The translations under genes and the position numbers were made by a program. From the NCBI RefSeq assembly GCF_009733795.1, contig NZ_WNXX01000022.1, forward strand, positions 1-54,079: a stretch of DNA of 54,079 nt, in the 5' to 3' direction. Source of the stretch: Actinotalea caeni (GTDB taxonomy: Bacteria > Actinomycetota > Actinomycetes > Actinomycetales > Beutenbergiaceae). This document shows positions 8,095 through 16,746 of the stretch, piece after piece. A model generated the notes under the pieces. The model did not search any database. It saw only the letters and a list, made by a program, of their open reading frames with translations, and was not told where the DNA came from. The first letter of the stretch is position 1; the number at the start of each line of letters is the position of its first letter.

Positions 8095-9175
8095 CGGCCT
8101 GTGAGCCGCCCTGTGCTTGACGCCGCCGCCTGGCCAGCGGCGTCGGGCCCGCGGCGATCAGGAGCATCGCCGGGACGAGGAGGAGCGCCATCGTGGTCCC
8201 GCCCTCGGGGAGGGCCGGAGCCGATGGTGGCGCCGTCGTGGTGGGGCTCGGGTCGGTCTCGCGGTCGTCGGTGAGCGTGTTGGTCAGCGTCACCTCGACC
8301 GTGGTGCCGTCGCCGATGGTGACCGTGCTCTTGCTGAAGCTCGGCTCCGACCAGGTGGCGTCGTCCACGGCGGCGGGCGCCTGCTCGGTCAGCATCACGA
8401 CGGCCCCGTAGGGCAGCGGCGGGCTCGTCGCCGTCTCGCCGTCGACGACGGTCAGGTCACCCTCGCCGCCCTCGAAGCCGATGCCGGCGGGATAGGAGTA
8501 GCGGACCGTGAGCTCGGTGTCCTCGGGCAGGAGCGATGCGCCCGTGCCGTCGAGGACCTTCGTCACCGAGAACGCGCCGACATCGAGCGTGATCAGACTC
8601 GTCAGGGTGATCGCGACATCCTCATCCCGGCCCACCGTGAAGGTGTTGCCCGGCTCGAAGACCGGCTGTGCCCAGGTGCCGCCCTCGATCTCTACCGGGG
8701 CCTCGCTGAGTGTCACCTCGGCGCCCGCCGGAGCGGTCACGACGGTGGGGTCTCCACCGGCGACGACCTCGACGGTGTCGGAGCCGGCCTCGATGCCCAG
8801 CCCCGCTCGCACTCGCCTCCGGGGTGTCGGGCCAGGTCGCGGTGACCGTGAAGGTCGTGCTCTCCGGGAGGCTCACACCATCGGGGTTGGTCAGGTCCTT
8901 CTGCGCCTGCAGCGCTTGCGTGGACAGGTTGCCGGTGTTGGTCAGAACGTAGCCGAGCGCACGGTCGGCATGGGGGCGGTGAACATGTAGGAGCCGTCCC
9001 CGTTCGCCTCGATGGGCTCCCCGTCCGGACCGGTGAGCGTCGCCGACTGGGTGACGGTCTCCGGCCAGGCGTCGACCTCGGACAGCGTGACGGTCGAGCC
9101 CTCGAAGATGTCGGGGCTGCTGTACGTCCAGCCGTTGGCGGCACTGAGTGTGATCTTCTGCCTATCGAGAACTGT
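8095..9175 (-). pseudogene. Cell-surface protein with DUF5979-like repeats, broken by at least two frameshifts and lacking an N-terminus
   Basis: Three consecutive reverse-strand frames give one repetitive surface protein. The first (about 9175-8950) has GWTYSSPDIFEGSTVTLSEV and ends APMPTVRSATF then stop. The second (about 8955-8830) has ALGYVLTNTGNLSTQALQAQ and SLPESTTFTVTATWPDTPEA. The third (about 8825-8095) has FSVTKVLDGTGASLLPEDTE, repeated G-W-x-x-P and P-G-A-x-V-x-L-x-E units, a degenerate LPEGG sorter, a membrane helix and RRRR. No stop follows in that frame before moxR. No signal peptide is found upstream of 9175. DUF5979 proteins are wall-anchored adhesin-like proteins; this one cannot be made intact. 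Confidence 0.72.
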
Positions 9176-9250
9176 CGAAATGTCATGTGATCTAGCCCAC
9201 GACAATCCTTGAGGGGCGATCTCTCGGCGGCTGCGTGGCCACCGCGGGAC

Positions 9251-9289
9251 GTCATGGGCTGGGGGGAGTGGTTGCTCCCAGCGCATGAC
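9251..9289. repeat. Inverted repeat upstream of the LPDTG protein gene
   Basis: GTCATGGGCTGGG (9251-9263) and CCCAGCGCATGAC (9277-9289) pair over 13 positions with one mismatch around a 13-base spacer. This is the only marked structure in the 340-base gene-free stretch 9176-9515. It may be a terminator or a regulatory hairpin or operator; the sequence does not decide. Confidence 0.5.
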
Positions 9290-9515
9290 CTCGCGCCCAA
9301 GATCGCGGGGCGGTGGTGGGGTGAGGGCAGGGCGAACGCAGGATGAAGCGGGTACGTAAACGCCCACGCCGCGGGCCTGGTGACGACGCGCGCCATTAGA
9401 ACTGTTCGCCGTGGGCACCCGTGGTTGGGGTGTGTGTCGGGGAAGTGCCCGGGGGACACCTGTCGAACCGTCGTGAAGTGCGCGCGCAAGTCGAAGCTCA
9501 TCGAGGGAGAGCAGT

Positions 9516-12500
9516 GTGCTGAACAGGTCGCGCCAGGGGAACGGTCGGGTCGCGGGCCCGCCGGTCGCGGACCCGAGGAACATCCACAGTGGTCGTGCGC
9601 CGTCCGGTCGCGGCAGCCTGATGCGGGTCGCGACCCTGATGGTCGTCACGCTCGTCGCGGCGCTGTTCGGCGGGGTGTCCGGCCCGCAGCCCGCGGGCGC
9701 GACGGTCAACCCCGATCAGACGCTGTCGGTCGGCGGCAACACGTTCTTCGCCTACGTCGGAGCGGGCGAGGCGCTCGACGTGTCGTTCGTCAAGAGCCGC
9801 AACCACCAGACCTCCGGCGGGTCGAACGTGCGGTTCACGGTTGCCGATGCGGCGGGCGCCGAGCTGTGGCAGTGCGAGATCCCTGCGGGCGCCGGCAGCG
9901 GCACAGCCTGCGAGGAGACCGGCCTGACCGGCGCGCCGGGCGTCTGGACGATCGTCGAGACCCCGCTGACCAACGTCGAGGAGGGGGCCTACCTCAGCCC
10001 GGCCTCGAACAGTCGCTTCGACTGGCAGATCGATGTCGTCGATGCGGGCACAGCGCTGCCGGGCCGGGTCTGGGTCGACACCTATCTCGCCTACGACCTG
10101 CAGGGCCCGCAGCCCCCTTACGACCTGACGTTCTGGGCCGTCTCTCAGTACGGCGCCCAGTACGAGATCTCGGCCAACGGCTTCGTCGGCGGCGGCTGGG
10201 GGCTGCGGGTCGACCCGTTCGGCGTCGTGGACCCGGGCACCTGCGACAGCCTCTACCGCTCGACGGCGATGAGCTCGAACTCCTCCGCCTACCCGGCGGC
10301 CGGTGACGCGTGCGGCGACCGGTACCGGATGTTCTTCGAGCCACCGGCTGCCGATCTGCCGGGCTCCGCACCCTCCGCCGACGGCGAGATGTGGATCGTC
10401 CCGGACGTGGTGACGCCCGAGATCGAGGGGCTGACCTTCACCGCAGCCGGTGGCGCGAGCCGCGAGGGCACCTTCAGCTACGACCTCGCCGGGTTCACCG
10501 GCAGCTACGAGCTGCGGATCGACGTCGATGGGGATGGCGACTTCGACGGCGAGCGGGATCGCATCGTGCCGCTCAGCGGTGCCTCCGGCGCGCAGTCCTA
10601 CGCCTGGGACGGCTTGGACGGGACGGGTGCGGCGGTCGACGTCTGCGAGGACGTCGCCGTGGAGGTCGCGATCGACCGCACCGATGAGGTGCACTTCGTG
10701 CTCGGCGACGTCGAGGGACTCGCCGGCGGCCTGCAGATCACTCAGCTCGTGGGCAACTCGCCCGGCACCGCGACGCTGTACTGGGACGACACCCAGGTGC
10801 CGACGGCGGGCAAGACGAGCACCACACCGCAGACCGACGGCACGGCCGGTGTGGACAGCACAGGCGGCGTGCACGGGTGGGCCTCGACCGGCGGCAACCC
10901 GTGGGGCAACCAGGTCGCGATCGACAACTGGACGTTCAGCCCGGTCGACGTCGCCCAGCAGCTCGCGCTGCCCGGCTCCTGCCTGCAGATCGAGAAGACC
11001 TCGGACGCGACCGGGCAGACCCGCGTCGGCGACACCGTCACCTACACCGTGACGGCGACCAACACGGGCGAGAACGACTTCACCGCCGACGAGCCGGCCG
11101 TGGTCTTCGACGACCTGAGCGGTGTGCTCGACGACGGCACCTACAACGACGACGCCACCGCGGACGTCGGGGACGACCCGAGCTTCGTGGAGCCGTCCTT
11201 CCTGCGCTGGCAGGGTCCGCTCGGAGCCGGTGAGTCGGTCGAGATCAGCTACACCGTCACGCTGACCGCGGGTGGCGACGGCGTGGCCCGCAACGTCGCG
11301 TGGGCACCGCTGGATCCGCCGCCGCCGGGCACGCCCCCGACCGATGTGCCCGAGTGCGACCCCGCCGACGCGGACGGTCGTGACCCGGTGACCGGTGAGG
11401 CGTGCGCCAGCACGCTGCTCGAGCTGCCGCGGCTGAGCATCGACAAGATCTCCGACGTCACCGAGCTGCCCGGCGACGGCGGCGTCGTCACCTACACCGT
11501 GACGATCGCCAACGCCGGTCCCGGCGCCACCACCGTGGGGGACGACCCGGTCGTCGACGACCTGTCCGGCGTGCTCGACGACGGCGCGGTGGTCGAGGGG
11601 TCGCTCACGGCGACGACCGGTACGGCCGTTCTCGACGCCGCAGCGGAGCAGATCGCCTGGACGGGCGCGCTCGCGGCCGGTGAGACCGCCGAGATCACCT
11701 ACCAGGTCGCCTATGACGCGAGCACCGGTGACCACGAGCTGGTCAACGTCGCCTGCCTGCCGGCGAGCCTCGCGCTCGACCCGGGGGCGCTGTGCAGCGA
11801 CGTCGTGGTGCCCGGCGCCGCGCTGCAGCAGTCCAAGAGCTCCGACCCGTCCTCCGGGACCTCGGTGACCGCGGGCGACGTCGTCACCTACACGCTGCAC
11901 TTCGACAACAGCGGGCTGGTGGACGCGGTCGTGGACACCGGCGACGACCTGTCCGGCGTGCTCGACGACGCCGACCTGGTCGACGGCTCGCTCGTCGTGG
12001 ACGCGCCGCTGGAGGCGACGCTGCAGGGCGAGGAGCTCCTCGTCACGGGCACCGTGCCGGCCGGCGAGAGCCTGACCGTCACCTACCAGGTGCAGGTCCG
12101 CGACTACGACGAGCAGGGCGACCACGTGCTCGGCAACGTCCTCGACTGCCCCGACGGCGCCGAGGACTGCGCCACCACGCACCCGATCCGGGAGCTCGTG
12201 CTCGACAAGGAGTCCAGCCCGTCGGCGGGCGTGGACGTCGGCGACACGGTGACCTACACGATCACCGTGACCAACATCGGCGCGGGCGACTACGACGGCG
12301 ACACCCCGGCGTCGATCACCGACGACCTGTCGGGCGTGCTGGACGACGCCACCTACAACGGCGACGTCGCGATCACGACCTCGGCCGGCTCGGTGGCCGA
12401 GGACCCGGTGGTCGACGGCGACGAGCTCACCTGGTCCGGACCGCTGCTGGCAGGCGAGGTCGCGACCATCACATACTCGGTCACGGTGACGAGCGCCGGC

Positions 12501-13901
12501 GACAACCTGCTGGACAACGTCGTGTGCGAGACGGGCAGCGACGACACCGCGGACTGTGCCGCCGCGACCGTCCCGCTGCCGGACATCGGCTACGACAAGT
12601 CGTCCGACCCGGAGCCGGGCTCGGGGGTCGTCGCCGGTGACGCGATCACCTACACGCTCACGTTCACCAACACCGGGCTGGCCCCGGGGTCGGTCAACTC
12701 CACCGACGACCTCACCGAGGTGCTGGACGACGCGACGGTCACCGATGGTCCGTCGTCGGACACCGAGGGCGTGGAGGCCGAGGTGCGGGACGAGCAGATC
12801 CGGATCGTGGGCGTGCTGGAGCCCGGCCGGACGGCGGTGATCACCTACGAGGTGACGGTCGGCCCGGACGGCGCGCGCGGCGACAACGTGCTGACCAACG
12901 TGCTGGTGCCGGACGCGCCGGTCGACGGGCCGCCGCCGGTGGAGCACCCGGTCGGCGAGCTGCAGGTCGCGAAGCACGTCGATCCGGCGTCGGGCACCAC
13001 GGTGCAGGCCGGTGCCGAGCTGACCTACACCCTGCTGTTCACCAACGTGGGACAGGCGCCGGTCGGCGTCGCGCACGACGACGTCCTCCTCGACGTGCTC
13101 GACGACGCCGAGATCGTCTCGGCACCGCAGCCCTCCGACCCGGCACTGGGGGTCACGGACGTCGTCGACGGCCGGATCACGATCACCGGCTCGCTCGAGC
13201 CCGGTCAGCAGGTCGAGGTCGGCTACGTCGTCCGCGTGCTGCCGGACGGGCAGCGCGGCGACGACCGGCTCGGCAACCACGTGGTCCCCAGCGGTGAGGA
13301 GCCGCCGGAGACGTGCGACCCGCAGCCGGACGAGTTGCCGACCTGCACCGTCAACCACGTCTCGGCGATCGACGTCGTCAAGTCGGCCGATCCCGAGTCG
13401 GGGACCGAGGTGGAGCCCGGCCAGCGCGTCACCTACACGCTGACCTTCACCAACGTCTCGGCCGACGAGTCCTCGGCGCCTGCCACGGTCGAGGTCACCG
13501 ACCACCTGGCGGACGTGCTCGATGACGCCGAGCTGACCGACGGCCCCGCATCCTCGGCCGCGGGCCTGACGGCTCGGCTGACCGGTGATGAGATCCGGAT
13601 CGTCGGCGAGCTCGCACCGGGTGAGCGAGCGGAGATCACCTACACCGTGCGCGTGCTCGACGACGCCGAGCAGGGCGACCGCCACCTCGGCAACGTCGTC
13701 GCGATCACCGGTGAGGAGCCGATCTGCGTGCCCGACAGCCCGCTGTGCACCTCGCACGACGTCTCACCCCCGGCACCGGGCCTGCCGGACACGGGCGTAC
13801 GTCCCGAGGTCGCCGTCGCGCTGGCGCTTGCGCTCCTGGTGCTCGTGAGCGGCGCGGTGCTCGTGGCCGTCTCACGACGACGGGGTCGCGGGTCCGCCTG
13901 A
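9516..13901 (+). CDS. Giant LPXTG (LPDTG) wall-anchored protein with seven DUF11-like repeats
   Basis: A 1461-residue secreted protein. A long basic N-region leads to a signal peptide (hydrophobic core about 38-54, likely cut near PAGA, 60-62). Residues 65-490 form a non-repeated head with a DxDxDG calcium-type loop (VDGDGDFDGERD, about 337-348). Seven repeats of about 125-135 residues follow, each with a DDLSGVLDD-like core (last three: DDLTEVLDD, DVLLDVLDD, DHLADVLDD) and an ITYTVTV-type strand, as in DUF11/DUF7507/DUF7927 stalk domains. The C-terminus is LPDTG (1423-1427), a membrane helix and RRRGRG: a sortase sorting signal. GTG start with gaggga upstream. No sortase gene is in the window. 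Probably a surface stalk or adhesin; the ligand is unknown. Confidence 0.9.
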   Translation: MLNRSRQGNGRVAGPPVADPRNIHSGRAPSGRGSLMRVATLMVVTLVAALFGGVSGPQPAGATVNPDQTLSVGGNTFFAYVGAGEALDVSFVKSRNHQTSGGSNVRFTVADAAGAELWQCEIPAGAGSGTACEETGLTGAPGVWTIVETPLTNVEEGAYLSPASNSRFDWQIDVVDAGTALPGRVWVDTYLAYDLQGPQPPYDLTFWAVSQYGAQYEISANGFVGGGWGLRVDPFGVVDPGTCDSLYRSTAMSSNSSAYPAAGDACGDRYRMFFEPPAADLPGSAPSADGEMWIVPDVVTPEIEGLTFTAAGGASREGTFSYDLAGFTGSYELRIDVDGDGDFDGERDRIVPLSGASGAQSYAWDGLDGTGAAVDVCEDVAVEVAIDRTDEVHFVLGDVEGLAGGLQITQLVGNSPGTATLYWDDTQVPTAGKTSTTPQTDGTAGVDSTGGVHGWASTGGNPWGNQVAIDNWTFSPVDVAQQLALPGSCLQIEKTSDATGQTRVGDTVTYTVTATNTGENDFTADEPAVVFDDLSGVLDDGTYNDDATADVGDDPSFVEPSFLRWQGPLGAGESVEISYTVTLTAGGDGVARNVAWAPLDPPPPGTPPTDVPECDPADADGRDPVTGEACASTLLELPRLSIDKISDVTELPGDGGVVTYTVTIANAGPGATTVGDDPVVDDLSGVLDDGAVVEGSLTATTGTAVLDAAAEQIAWTGALAAGETAEITYQVAYDASTGDHELVNVACLPASLALDPGALCSDVVVPGAALQQSKSSDPSSGTSVTAGDVVTYTLHFDNSGLVDAVVDTGDDLSGVLDDADLVDGSLVVDAPLEATLQGEELLVTGTVPAGESLTVTYQVQVRDYDEQGDHVLGNVLDCPDGAEDCATTHPIRELVLDKESSPSAGVDVGDTVTYTITVTNIGAGDYDGDTPASITDDLSGVLDDATYNGDVAITTSAGSVAEDPVVDGDELTWSGPLLAGEVATITYSVTVTSAGDNLLDNVVCETGSDDTADCAAATVPLPDIGYDKSSDPEPGSGVVAGDAITYTLTFTNTGLAPGSVNSTDDLTEVLDDATVTDGPSSDTEGVEAEVRDEQIRIVGVLEPGRTAVITYEVTVGPDGARGDNVLTNVLVPDAPVDGPPPVEHPVGELQVAKHVDPASGTTVQAGAELTYTLLFTNVGQAPVGVAHDDVLLDVLDDAEIVSAPQPSDPALGVTDVVDGRITITGSLEPGQQVEVGYVVRVLPDGQRGDDRLGNHVVPSGEEPPETCDPQPDELPTCTVNHVSAIDVVKSADPESGTEVEPGQRVTYTLTFTNVSADESSAPATVEVTDHLADVLDDAELTDGPASSAAGLTARLTGDEIRIVGELAPGERAEITYTVRVLDDAEQGDRHLGNVVAITGEEPICVPDSPLCTSHDVSPPAPGLPDTGVRPEVAVALALALLVLVSGAVLVAVSRRRGRGSA

Positions 13902-14143
13902 CCCCTCGACCTGCCGCTCGTCCCCCAGCGGGCGGCGGGGCCTCGGGCCAGGGGCTCGTCCGATCCGTCGGATGCGGCCCCTGGTCCGAGGGCACGTCGG
14001 CGGTCCGCCGAGCGTCGGTGCGTCCCGGTCCGCCGGATGCGGGAGACTTGACGAGGAGCGACGAGCCTCGTGATCGCCCGGCGGGGCCGGGCGTCGCCGC
14101 GGTGAGCTCGTGCCACCCGAGCGCACGAAGGGAGCGACGTGAC

Positions 14144-16693
14144 GTGGGGCTGCACAGGGGGCGTGTGCCATCGTCGGACCGCCTCGTGCCCCTGCCCACC
14201 GACGGCGCCTCGGAGCCGTTGCGAGTGCGTGTCCCGTCCGGGTCGCTGCCGCTGCTGCACCGGCCGCGTCTGCTCCGGCGCGTGTCGAGCGCGCTCGCGA
14301 ACGGAGGCCTGGTGGTCAGCGGCCTGTACGGGTCGGGGAAGGAGACGCTGCTGCTGAGCTGGCAGCAGCACACGGGGGTCCCGGTCGTCTGGATGGAGGG
14401 CTGGTCGCTCACCGAGGCCTCCGGGTGGCCCGAGCTCCAGGAACGGCTCGAGGGCGGCTCCGGGCCCGTCGTCGCCGCCGTCCGCGTCTCGGACCGCGAG
14501 TCGGCCGACCTGGAGCGCGAGCTCGCCGAGCTGCGGCGTCGACAGCGACGGCTCCGGCTGGTCCACGTCGTCGGGCTGCGCGCCTCCCTCGGCCGGACGA
14601 TCGACCGTGCCGCGCGTATCACCGCCCGAGATCTCGTGTTCACGCGCGAGGAGATCGCGGCGCTCGCCCGGCTGGCCGAGGCACCGCTCACCGACGCCGA
14701 TGCCGACGCCGTGCTCGCCGACACCGGTGGCTACCCGCTCGGGGTCTCGGCCGTGATCGGTCTGGCGAGTGAACGCGGCCGCTACGACGGCGACGTGTTG
14801 CGGGCATCGACCGACGCGCTCGCGACCGCCGCCGCGGCGGCGGTCGCCGAGGGCAGCATCCCGGCACAGGCGTGGCGGCGGATGCTCCTGACGACGCTGC
14901 TGGAGGCGCCGTCTCTCGCCCAGCTCGGTCTGATCTGGGACCCCGAGAGCCCCGCGGCGGTGGCGCGGGTCCTGGAGTCGGCGGGACTCGCCACACTCCT
15001 CGACGGCCCGGCCGGCGAGGCGCGGCTACGGCTCATCCCCAGTCTCCGCACCGGTCTGCGGCGCCGGCTCGCGGTCGAGATGCCCGCCCGGCAGCTCCGG
15101 ACGGCGGTCGTCGACCTGGTGCGGCGGCTCGCCACCCAGGGCGAGCTCGCCGAGGCTCTCGCGGTGGAGGCCGAGCACGACATCGGAAGCGACCTGCTCG
15201 AGGTCCTCGCGCCGCACTGGAACGATCTCGCCAGACTGCCCGCCGAGGTCGTCACGGCCACCCTCCGGCCCGTTCTCCGGCAGGCGGCTCCCGAGCTGGT
15301 CACCGCCTATGTGCGAGCGACGATCGACGTGACCCACACCGGCCACAGCGCAAGCGTGCCCGAGGTCGACCGGCGTCGCAGCCGGGCGTTGCTCGAGGCG
15401 ACCGATCCCGATGCCGAGCCGGCCGCGCTCAGGCTCACGCTGCTCGCGGCCCTGGCGCGCATGGCGGGCGACCATCGCAGCGCCGATGCCTGGCACGCAC
15501 GCGCGCACGATCGCCTGCCCGCGACCCCGATCCCGGACGTCCTGGCGACGGTCCGGATGCAGACGGCGCTCACGGCGCTGGGCGAGGGCGATCTCGCGCG
15601 TGCCGGCGACATGGTCGCGCAGGCCCAGGAGGCACTGGGCGCCGAGGGCGACCCGGCGACCACGGTGCTCGCCGCCGAGCTGGACATCCTCCTGCAGGGC
15701 TATCTCGGGCAGCGGCACGCGGCGACGAGCCCGCACCACCCGCCGGCGCCGGGAACCCCGGCCGCGGCCGTGCGCGACCTCGGCGAGGCCGCCAGGCTCA
15801 TCGCCCAGCTCGAGGTGGCGGGCGCATGGCAGGCGCTCGCTCGGCTGCCGGTCGCCACGGGCAACGAGGATCCTGCGGCGCTGCTCGCCCTGCGTGCGCA
15901 GGCCGAGGCCATGGCTCACCTCCTCTCGGGCACCGCGACCGCCGGGCTGGGCTCCCTCGATGTCATCGACGCGCTGCTGGACGGCCGTCCGCTCTCCCCC
16001 TTCGAGGCCACGCTTCTGCGCAACACCCGTGCCGAGATGCTCGTCGCGGTCGGTGAGGCGGAGGCGGCACTGACCGTCCTGGAGGAGGGTGGTCCTGCGG
16101 CGGGTCTGGTGTCCGTGCTCGTGAGGTGCGTGGTGCTGCTGGCGCTCGGGCGGGCCGAGGCGGCCGCGGAGCTGGTCGAGCCGATGCTGCCCTCGTCGTC
16201 GACGTGGGCGTCGAACTATCCGACGTGGATGCTTGTCGTCTCAGCCCTGGTCTTCGACGAGCTGGGCGACGACGACCGCGCCGACCTGCTGCTCGGCCGG
16301 GGCGTGGCGATCGCCTCGCGCTCCGGTGCGATGCTGCCCTTCGCCCGGCAGGGAGCCCAGCGGATGACGCAGCTGATCGAGCGCGCCCGCCAACTGCGGC
16401 TCGACCCCCCGTCGCGTGCCCTGCTCGACCGGCTCGAGGAGGCCAGGGAGCGCATGCGGCTGTCGTCCCTGCAGGCGCGGCTCTCGGATCGCGAGCTGGT
16501 GGTGCTGCGAGGACTTCAGGAGACCGACACGACGCGCACGCTCGCGGCCATGCTGCACGTCTCGCCGAACACGGTGAAGAGCCAGCTGCAGAGCATCTAC
16601 CGCAAGCTGGGTGCCAGCACCCGCCAGGAAGCGCTGCGCGCGGCGACGATGCTCGGTCTGATCGATGAGTCAGCGCCGTCGGTGGAACTCTGA
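14144..16693 (+). CDS. Large LuxR-type (LAL/MalT-like) transcriptional regulator with altered P-loop
   Basis: An 849-residue protein. The N-terminal NTPase-like part has GLYGSGKET (60-68), where the Ser/Thr after the P-loop Lys is replaced by Glu67, so nucleotide binding is doubtful. The middle is an all-helical TPR-like region. The last 70 residues form a LuxR helix-turn-helix: LSDRELVVLRGLQ, then MLHVSPNTVKSQLQSIYRKLG. I chose the GTG at 14144 because gaagggag (14127-14134) lies 9 bases upstream; the frame is open earlier but without a ribosome site. It follows the LPDTG gene on the same strand after 242 bases and may control it or itself; this is inference. Repetitive direct-repeat-like GC-rich DNA, without further features, fills 13902-14143. 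Confidence 0.88.
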   Translation: MGLHRGRVPSSDRLVPLPTDGASEPLRVRVPSGSLPLLHRPRLLRRVSSALANGGLVVSGLYGSGKETLLLSWQQHTGVPVVWMEGWSLTEASGWPELQERLEGGSGPVVAAVRVSDRESADLERELAELRRRQRRLRLVHVVGLRASLGRTIDRAARITARDLVFTREEIAALARLAEAPLTDADADAVLADTGGYPLGVSAVIGLASERGRYDGDVLRASTDALATAAAAAVAEGSIPAQAWRRMLLTTLLEAPSLAQLGLIWDPESPAAVARVLESAGLATLLDGPAGEARLRLIPSLRTGLRRRLAVEMPARQLRTAVVDLVRRLATQGELAEALAVEAEHDIGSDLLEVLAPHWNDLARLPAEVVTATLRPVLRQAAPELVTAYVRATIDVTHTGHSASVPEVDRRRSRALLEATDPDAEPAALRLTLLAALARMAGDHRSADAWHARAHDRLPATPIPDVLATVRMQTALTALGEGDLARAGDMVAQAQEALGAEGDPATTVLAAELDILLQGYLGQRHAATSPHHPPAPGTPAAAVRDLGEAARLIAQLEVAGAWQALARLPVATGNEDPAALLALRAQAEAMAHLLSGTATAGLGSLDVIDALLDGRPLSPFEATLLRNTRAEMLVAVGEAEAALTVLEEGGPAAGLVSVLVRCVVLLALGRAEAAAELVEPMLPSSSTWASNYPTWMLVVSALVFDELGDDDRADLLLGRGVAIASRSGAMLPFARQGAQRMTQLIERARQLRLDPPSRALLDRLEEARERMRLSSLQARLSDRELVVLRGLQETDTTRTLAAMLHVSPNTVKSQLQSIYRKLGASTRQEALRAATMLGLIDESAPSVEL

Positions 16694-16734
16694 GCGGAGG
16701 TGACCGCCCTGCGTACCGATGGTCCACGCCGGGC

Positions 16735-16740
16735 TACCCT
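16735..16740 (+). promoter_or_regulatory. -10 box (TACCCT) of leaderless copD/ctaG gene
   Basis: TACCCT ends 6 bases before the GTG start and no Shine-Dalgarno sequence is present, the usual arrangement of leaderless actinobacterial genes. The same hexamer and spacing occur before map and the GH114 gene. Confidence 0.55.
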
Positions 16741-16746
16741 GCCCCG

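Noticed and set aside
6815-8812. A fusion of the surface-protein remnant to MoxR
   Set aside because: The frame is open by chance. MoxR has its own ATG with a good ribosome site, and a 12-bp terminator lies between the two parts.
9498-13757. A 1419-codon reverse-strand frame opposite the LPDTG gene
   Set aside because: It is the antisense of a repetitive high-GC gene; its sequence is Arg/Gly/Val-rich with no domain, while the forward strand has signal peptide, repeats and sorting signal.
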